Source of the DNA: Armatimonadota bacterium
GTDB lineage: Bacteria > Armatimonadota > Fimbriimonadia > Fimbriimonadales > ATM1
Length of the DNA stretch: 44,831 nt
Assembly: GCA_022567555.1 (NCBI GenBank)
Contig: JADFGT010000004.1
Coordinates: forward strand, 18,392-63,222
Direction of reading: 5' to 3'
Shown here piece after piece: positions 41,076 through 44,831 of this stretch. Made by a program: the position numbers and the translations under genes. The notes beneath the pieces were generated by a model. It made no database searches. It saw only the letters and a list, made by a program, of their open reading frames with translations, and was not told the DNA's origin. Position 1 is the first letter of the stretch; the number at the start of each line of letters is the position of its first letter.

Positions 41076-41134
41076 TGCGTCGCTCCCTTACCCTAACCCG
41101 CTCCAGCGGGGAGAGGGGATCGGGAACTGACAAT

Positions 41135-41284
41135 TGGTTGTGGCGGGGGGGGAACCACCTTCCAAAGTCGGTGCACTCCAGGCTTATGCGATTGCAGCCT
41201 GCATTCTTATCCGGCCGCGCGGGTCGCCGGTGGGCGGGTTGCCGCGCGGCCGGCCTGATTGAGTCTCGACTCGGTTGCCGCAGG
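41135..41284 (-). pseudogene. ssrA: Diverged second copy of the tmRNA 3' half
   Basis: About 150 bp that align with the 3' 153 bp of the intact tmRNA gene, including the encoded CCA end, the TCCAAAGTCGGtGCACTCC block and the CCGCGCGG stem-loop. The T loop is broken (the TTCGATTC core is lost) and no tag frame or 5' end is present. It is in the same orientation as ssrA with the porin gene between, as expected of a displaced 3' end after an insertion in ssrA. Confidence 0.8.
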
Positions 41285-41339
41285 TCCTGCTTTGGTGCGA
41301 GCGCGGACGTTCGGCGCGCTATCGTCGCGCGGGGCCGGA

Positions 41340-42524
41340 CTATGACTTGAAGTACCAGCCTCCCATCAGATAACCGAACGTCAGGTTGCCCACGTTGCCG
41401 CCTTGAACGCTATTGACAAAGGAGCCCGGCATGAAGAGGCTGAAGCCGGCGTCGAGATACCAGTCGTCTCCGCCATTGAAGCGCCCTCGAATATCCCACT
41501 CGGAGCCGACGTTTCGCCCTGAGGCGCCGGACGGGTCAATGAACTTCGCTTGGCCTCCAGCGCCGTACCAGGCGTCTCGCATATCGTACAGCCGGAACGT
41601 GTGGCAGGAAGTGTCGAACTCGAACGGACCCGGCGGGTCCCACTCCAGGCCGGCAGCGTAGTGCCTGACGTTGCGCAGGCCTTGAAGGTCGGCGTAGCCA
41701 TACTTGTCATGGTTGGTGGGATACAGGTTGTCGAAGGTGTGCGTGCCTCCGCCCCCCCCGGATGCCCAGTTTGTCTCGACGTACCCTCGAAGATTGGGCG
41801 AGAACCACATCCCGACGTTAGCCGAGCCGTGCCACGCCTGCAAGTCGCCGCCCGGCGTCGTGCCGGCCTGTGCGGACAACTCGAGCGTGTGGTCGAATTG
41901 GCGGTGCGTCCCTCGGTCAACGAAGTTGAGCGTGTACACGTTGGTCGAGAGGCCGAACTGCCTGTCCTGCTTGTAGAAGAGGTAGACGTGGTCGCGCTGT
42001 TCGTTTCGGACGCCGATGCCTCCCAGCATGGCGTTCTTCGAGTATTCGCCGTTGGGGGCGATGCCGAGTTTGCCCAAGAAGAAGTCCCATCCTGCGCCCC
42101 GGCCTCCACTTTTCCAGCGGACCGCGTCGAACGTCCGGCCGATATTGTCCCAATCGTTCGGGCCGACCAGTCTCTGGTTATCCACTTTTATGGGCTGCCT
42201 TCCCAAGCGAAACCTTTCCCCCTGATCGTCGGCGTGCGAGAAAAATGCCTCGCGGATGTTGTTTTTCTCGAAGCGGAAGTTTCCGGCCGGTGTCCAGTCG
42301 TGACTGTACGAGTGCTGATAGACGACGCGAACCTTCCATTCGTCCGGAAGTTCTCCTTCAAAGCCGAGGCGGACGCGGTTGTGCAGGCTGGCCGTCACGT
42401 CGGCGAGCCCCTTGTCAAAGTCGAAGTTGACCCGGTGTTCGTACCGGTCGCGAATCTGGACGATAGGTTTCCAATCGCCGAACCCATCGAGGGGCATTGG
42501 TGGGAGAATGATGAACGGAACCAT
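41340..42524 (-). CDS. Alginate-export-like outer-membrane beta barrel
   Basis: 394 aa; ATG 42524 follows AAGGAGGATAGCGCTC. Barrel features: amphipathic strands, GRQPIKVDNQRLVGPNDWDN, which is the alginate-export (AlgE-like, PF13372) signature, and an aromatic C-terminus (GWYFKS). The N-terminal segment MVPFIILPPMPLDGFGDW is too short for a classic signal peptide, so the start may be misplaced or the leader lost. It would export or import an acidic or neutral polysaccharide or other small polar compound. It lies between the two tmRNA-derived segments. Confidence 0.8.
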   Translation of the reverse strand: MVPFIILPPMPLDGFGDWKPIVQIRDRYEHRVNFDFDKGLADVTASLHNRVRLGFEGELPDEWKVRVVYQHSYSHDWTPAGNFRFEKNNIREAFFSHADDQGERFRLGRQPIKVDNQRLVGPNDWDNIGRTFDAVRWKSGGRGAGWDFFLGKLGIAPNGEYSKNAMLGGIGVRNEQRDHVYLFYKQDRQFGLSTNVYTLNFVDRGTHRQFDHTLELSAQAGTTPGGDLQAWHGSANVGMWFSPNLRGYVETNWASGGGGGTHTFDNLYPTNHDKYGYADLQGLRNVRHYAAGLEWDPPGPFEFDTSCHTFRLYDMRDAWYGAGGQAKFIDPSGASGRNVGSEWDIRGRFNGGDDWYLDAGFSLFMPGSFVNSVQGGNVGNLTFGYLMGGWYFKS

Positions 42525-42688
42525 GAGCGCTATCCTCCTTGATCATTGGTTTCAGGTAGTTCACCTGCCGGGGCGTAGGGGCCGCCGAGTCCACGCGGCG
42601 TACCGGACCCCCCGTGTCGGTAGCGTACCCTAAGTTTCGCCATGCTAACGGGGGTTCGGCCGCCGGTCCTGGGCGCCCGGGTATAGGG

Positions 42689-43045
42689 TGGTGGAGGCGG
42701 GGGGAATCGAACCCCCTTCCAAAGTCGGCGCACTCCAGGCTTCTACGAGCATAGCCTGCCTTTATTTCTCGCCGCGCGGATCGCCTGCAGGCGGGCTGCC
42801 GCGCGGCCAGCCTGATTGAATCTCGCCTCGGTCGCCTCAGGCGGTGGCTTCCAAAGGCCAGCCGGATTTGACGGCGTCCTTAGGTGGGCCTACCGGCTCG
42901 GCCTGCCCGGACGGCTGCGCTATTGCTTACGCAGCGTATGCGTAGTTATCCGCAGTTACCTTGTTTGCCGCTTTTTTACGAGGCCAACGGCGTCCTCGGC
43001 TCGCTACCACGGAGTCGAACGGCTCTGTCGAAACCGGTCGCCCCC
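42689..43045 (-). ncRNA. ssrA: Transfer-messenger RNA
   Basis: 357 nt including the encoded CCA. The 5' end GGGGGCGACCGGTTTCGACAG is a classic tmRNA start. The 3' end has the tRNA-like T arm with TTCGATTC and CGCCTCC-A-CCA, which pairs with GGGGGCG. The tag frame reads GCA AAC AAG GTA ACT GCG GAT AAC TAC GCA TAC GCT GCG TAA, giving (A)ANKVTADNYAYAA, with the YAYAA end that fits ClpXP-type recognition. It rescues stalled ribosomes with SmpB, which is not in the window. The stretch 42525-42688 downstream has no gene. Confidence 0.97.
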
Positions 43046-43159
43046 ATCGCTTGATTCCATATTATACAACGTGGGGGGATTGAAGTGCGTTCCGGCCGTT
43101 CGGTCTGACCGGACGATCTGGGCCATCGTTTGGTCCCGTTTCTCTCGGTGATCTCTGAT

Positions 43160-43195
43160 CGCCAGTCGCCAGTCGTCAGTCGTTAGTCGCCCATC
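43160..43195 (+). repeat. Degenerate 7-bp tandem repeats
   Basis: CGCCAGT, CGCCAGT, CGTCAGT, CGTTAGT, CGCCCA. In reverse complement these are the same kind of ACTGGCG/ACTGACG heptads as at 37057-37088. It ends 19 bp before the next start. Confidence 0.6.
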
Positions 43196-43214
43196 GCGTA
43201 AACTGTGGGTCGTC

Positions 43215-43931
43215 ATGATCATGGTGGCCCTTGCGCTGCTCAGCCTCCAGATGCCGTGGAAAGTGGACGAGACTCTCCAGGCGATGCGCGGCGCCTACTC
43301 CGGCCTGGCGGCGATTAGCGGGGTCCTTGAGGAGACCATCGAAACCGATGCCGGCACGAGCAGCGCCCAATGGTCGTTTGCGGCCAGACGGCCCGGAACG
43401 GCGGTTGTGACGTTTGTGGACGAGGGCAAGCCGGTTAGGCGGGCTTACGTGCATGGCGACGAGTACGTACTTTTGCAGGTGGAGAAGGGGGTGGCGCTCA
43501 CCGGCAAGGGCGGCCCCCAGGTCGCGGCGTCACAGGCGCCCGGATTGAACTTCTTCTTCTTTCCGGAACGAATCGGGAGGAGACCGGGCCAACTGTATGA
43601 GAACGTCGCCGTCCGGTGGGCGGGGGAGGAGGTCACGCCGGCAGGCCGCGCGGCGGTTCTGGCGTGGGATGTTTCGCATCTGGCGCCCTCGGCGTCCGCC
43701 GAGCCGGGCGAACCGGTCATCGTTGAGAGACGTGTGCAGGTGCGCCTGTTCGTTTCCACGGATACCGGGCTGGTGCTCGGTCAATGGACGCGCACGGACC
43801 CCGGCGACGGTTCGCCGCCGAGCGTGCGGGCATGGCGTGTGACGGACCTGCGGCTGGACGGCCAAGTTGATGAGACTGCGTTCGCGTTTAAGATTCCTGC
43901 AGGCTATCGCGTCCAGCCGGGCGCCCGTTAG
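43215..43931 (+). CDS. LolA/DUF2092-like exported protein
   Basis: 238 aa. A short hydrophobic start (MIMVALALLSLQ) is followed by LQAMRGAYSGLAAISGVLEE, which is the usual beginning of outer-membrane lipoprotein carrier (LolA) and DUF2092-type folds. Beta strands with ARRPGTAVVTFVDEGKP and YVHGDEYVLLQVE are those of the half-barrel, and VSTDTGLVLGQWTRTDP is the strand-turn that follows. Probably a periplasmic carrier or sensor of lipidated or hydrophobic molecules; its exact role is unknown. The oxidoreductase begins 39 bp downstream. Confidence 0.65.
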   Translation: MIMVALALLSLQMPWKVDETLQAMRGAYSGLAAISGVLEETIETDAGTSSAQWSFAARRPGTAVVTFVDEGKPVRRAYVHGDEYVLLQVEKGVALTGKGGPQVAASQAPGLNFFFFPERIGRRPGQLYENVAVRWAGEEVTPAGRAAVLAWDVSHLAPSASAEPGEPVIVERRVQVRLFVSTDTGLVLGQWTRTDPGDGSPPSVRAWRVTDLRLDGQVDETAFAFKIPAGYRVQPGAR

Positions 43932-43970
43932 ACGGAAGGTGTAGCGCTCGCGCGTGCCGAAGTGGAAGGC

Positions 43971-44831
43971 ATGGCCAAGCGCAAGGTTCGGATCGGCCTT
44001 ATCGGCTATCAGTTCATGGGAAAGGCGCACTCGAACGCGTATCGCCAGGCGCCCCGCTTTTTCGATATGGAGTGGACGCCCGAACTGAAGGTGATCTGCG
44101 GCCGGCACGAAGGGCCGTTGAAGGAGGCCGCCGAGAAGTTCGGCTGGCAGGAAACGGAGACCGACTGGCGGAGAGTGATCGAGCGCGAGGACGTAGACCT
44201 GATTGATGTCTCGACGCCCGGGCATCTGCACGCGCCGATTTCAATTGCGGCGGCTGAAGCGGGGAAGATCGTTTGGTGCGAAAAGCCGCTTGCCAACACT
44301 TTGGACGAAGCGATACAGATGCGCGAGGCAGTGGAAAAGGCCGGTGTGTATCACGCCATCTTTCACAACTATCGCTTCTGCCCGGCGGTCGCTCTGGCGA
44401 AGAGAATGATTGACGAGGGGGCTTTGGGTCAGATATATCATTTCCGGGGCGTTTATTTGCAGGATTGGATCGCTTCGCCGGACTTTCCTTTGGTTTGGCG
44501 GTTGCAGAAAGAGTACGCGGGGTCGGGAGCATTGGGAGACATTGCAGCGCACAGCATTGATTTGGCGCGGTTCTTGGTGGGTGAGATCGAGAACGTATGC
44601 GGCCGGTTGAAAACGTTCGTTGAGGAGCGCCCGATCCTGAAGGAGACTCCAGACATGCTCGGCGGGAAGGTCGCGTATGAGGCGGGTCGAGGGAAAGTAA
44701 CGGTTGACGACGCTGCGGTGTTCATCGCAGAGTTTTCGAACGGCGCAATGGGCACGTTCGAGGCGACCAGGTTTGCAGTTGGACGCAAGAACTACAACCG
44801 TTTTGAAATAAACGGCTCTCGCGGCTCTCTG
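43971..44831 (+). CDS. Gfo/Idh/MocA-family oxidoreductase, truncated by the window
   Basis: The first 287 codons; the frame is open to the last base. NAD(P)-dependent sugar or inositol dehydrogenase type. The Rossmann motif is [12 protein letters not shown] near residue 9, where the second Gly of GxGxxG is replaced (G-Y-Q-F-M-G, common in the family). The catalytic Lys is in CEKPLA; the substrate domain shows HNYRFCPA and [17 protein letters not shown] 43971 was chosen; a GTG three codons upstream is also possible. Substrate not predictable. Confidence 0.93.
   Translation, partial: MAKRKVRIGLIGYQFMGKAHSNAYRQAPRFFDMEWTPELKVICGRHEGPLKEAAEKFGWQETETDWRRVIEREDVDLIDVSTPGHLHAPISIAAAEAGKIVWCEKPLANTLDEAIQMREAVEKAGVYHAIFHNYRFCPAVALAKRMIDEGALGQIYHFRGVYLQDWIASPDFPLVWRLQKEYAGSGALGDIAAHSIDLARFLVGEIENVCGRLKTFVEERPILKETPDMLGGKVAYEAGRGKVTVDDAAVFIAEFSNGAMGTFEATRFAVGRKNYNRFEINGSRGSL

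Noticed and set aside
1-44831. CRISPR array or insertion sequence
   Set aside because: No regularly spaced 25-40-bp identical repeats and no transposase or terminal inverted repeats were seen on either strand.

Overview
The window looks like a chromosomal segment of a high-GC, diderm bacterium from a poorly sampled phylum. Armatimonadota (Fimbriimonas-like) is my best guess but it is not proven. It rests on an LptD-like and several other outer-membrane barrels, large secreted proteins ending in FlgD-like Ig modules, a four-domain S1 protein next to coaE, a rex-nadB pair, and a tmRNA encoding the tag (A)ANKVTADNYAYAA.

Left flank (1-19051): the end of a membrane protein, a thymidine/pyrimidine-nucleoside phosphorylase on the minus strand, S1 (rpsA) and dephospho-CoA kinase (coaE). 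A strongly structured, non-coding stretch of about 215 nt follows, and then a long plus-strand cell-envelope operon (4634-16632). That operon holds a CsgG-like anchored protein, a secreted subtilase split by an 11-G tract, a 915-aa FlgD-tailed surface protein, a second small CsgG-like protein, an LptD-like barrel with an N-terminal Ig domain, and an unknown 574-aa exported protein. Convergent to it is rex-nadB.

Integrative element (19052-35051, about 16 kb): it sits in tRNA-Val(GAC). A perfect 67-bp repeat of the tRNA 3' part marks both ends (19061-19127 and 34985-35051), and a tyrosine integrase abuts the tRNA. Plus-strand cargo comes first: two TolB/PD40 propeller proteins and an HtrA-like protease. 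A minus-strand block follows, read from 29465 leftward: a sigma-region-2-like protein, a PD-(D/E)XK nuclease, a Prim-Pol primase, a Zn-ribbon protein and a second trypsin-like protease. A 1-kb non-coding region with repeats and hairpins could be the replication origin. Beyond it are repeat-bounded cargo segments: a DHFR/RibD-C-like reductase, DUF72, an FMN alpha-hydroxyacid oxidase and a PEP-CTERM protein. At the right end are an XRE regulator with a damaged start, an operator-like palindrome and a consensus promoter. That promoter points out through the attachment site, so it would reach the integrase only in the circular form. No capsid, portal, terminase or conjugation genes are visible; it resembles a satellite or an integrated plasmid.

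Right flank (35052-44831): a DUF481 barrel, a TetR regulator with its own operator, a YtcJ-type amidohydrolase, an unknown exported protein with an STN-like start, an alginate-export-like porin, tmRNA (ssrA, minus strand), a LolA/DUF2092-like exported protein, and the first 287 codons of a Gfo/Idh/MocA oxidoreductase. A diverged second copy of the tmRNA 3' half lies on the far side of the porin. It looks like the scar of a much older insertion into ssrA.
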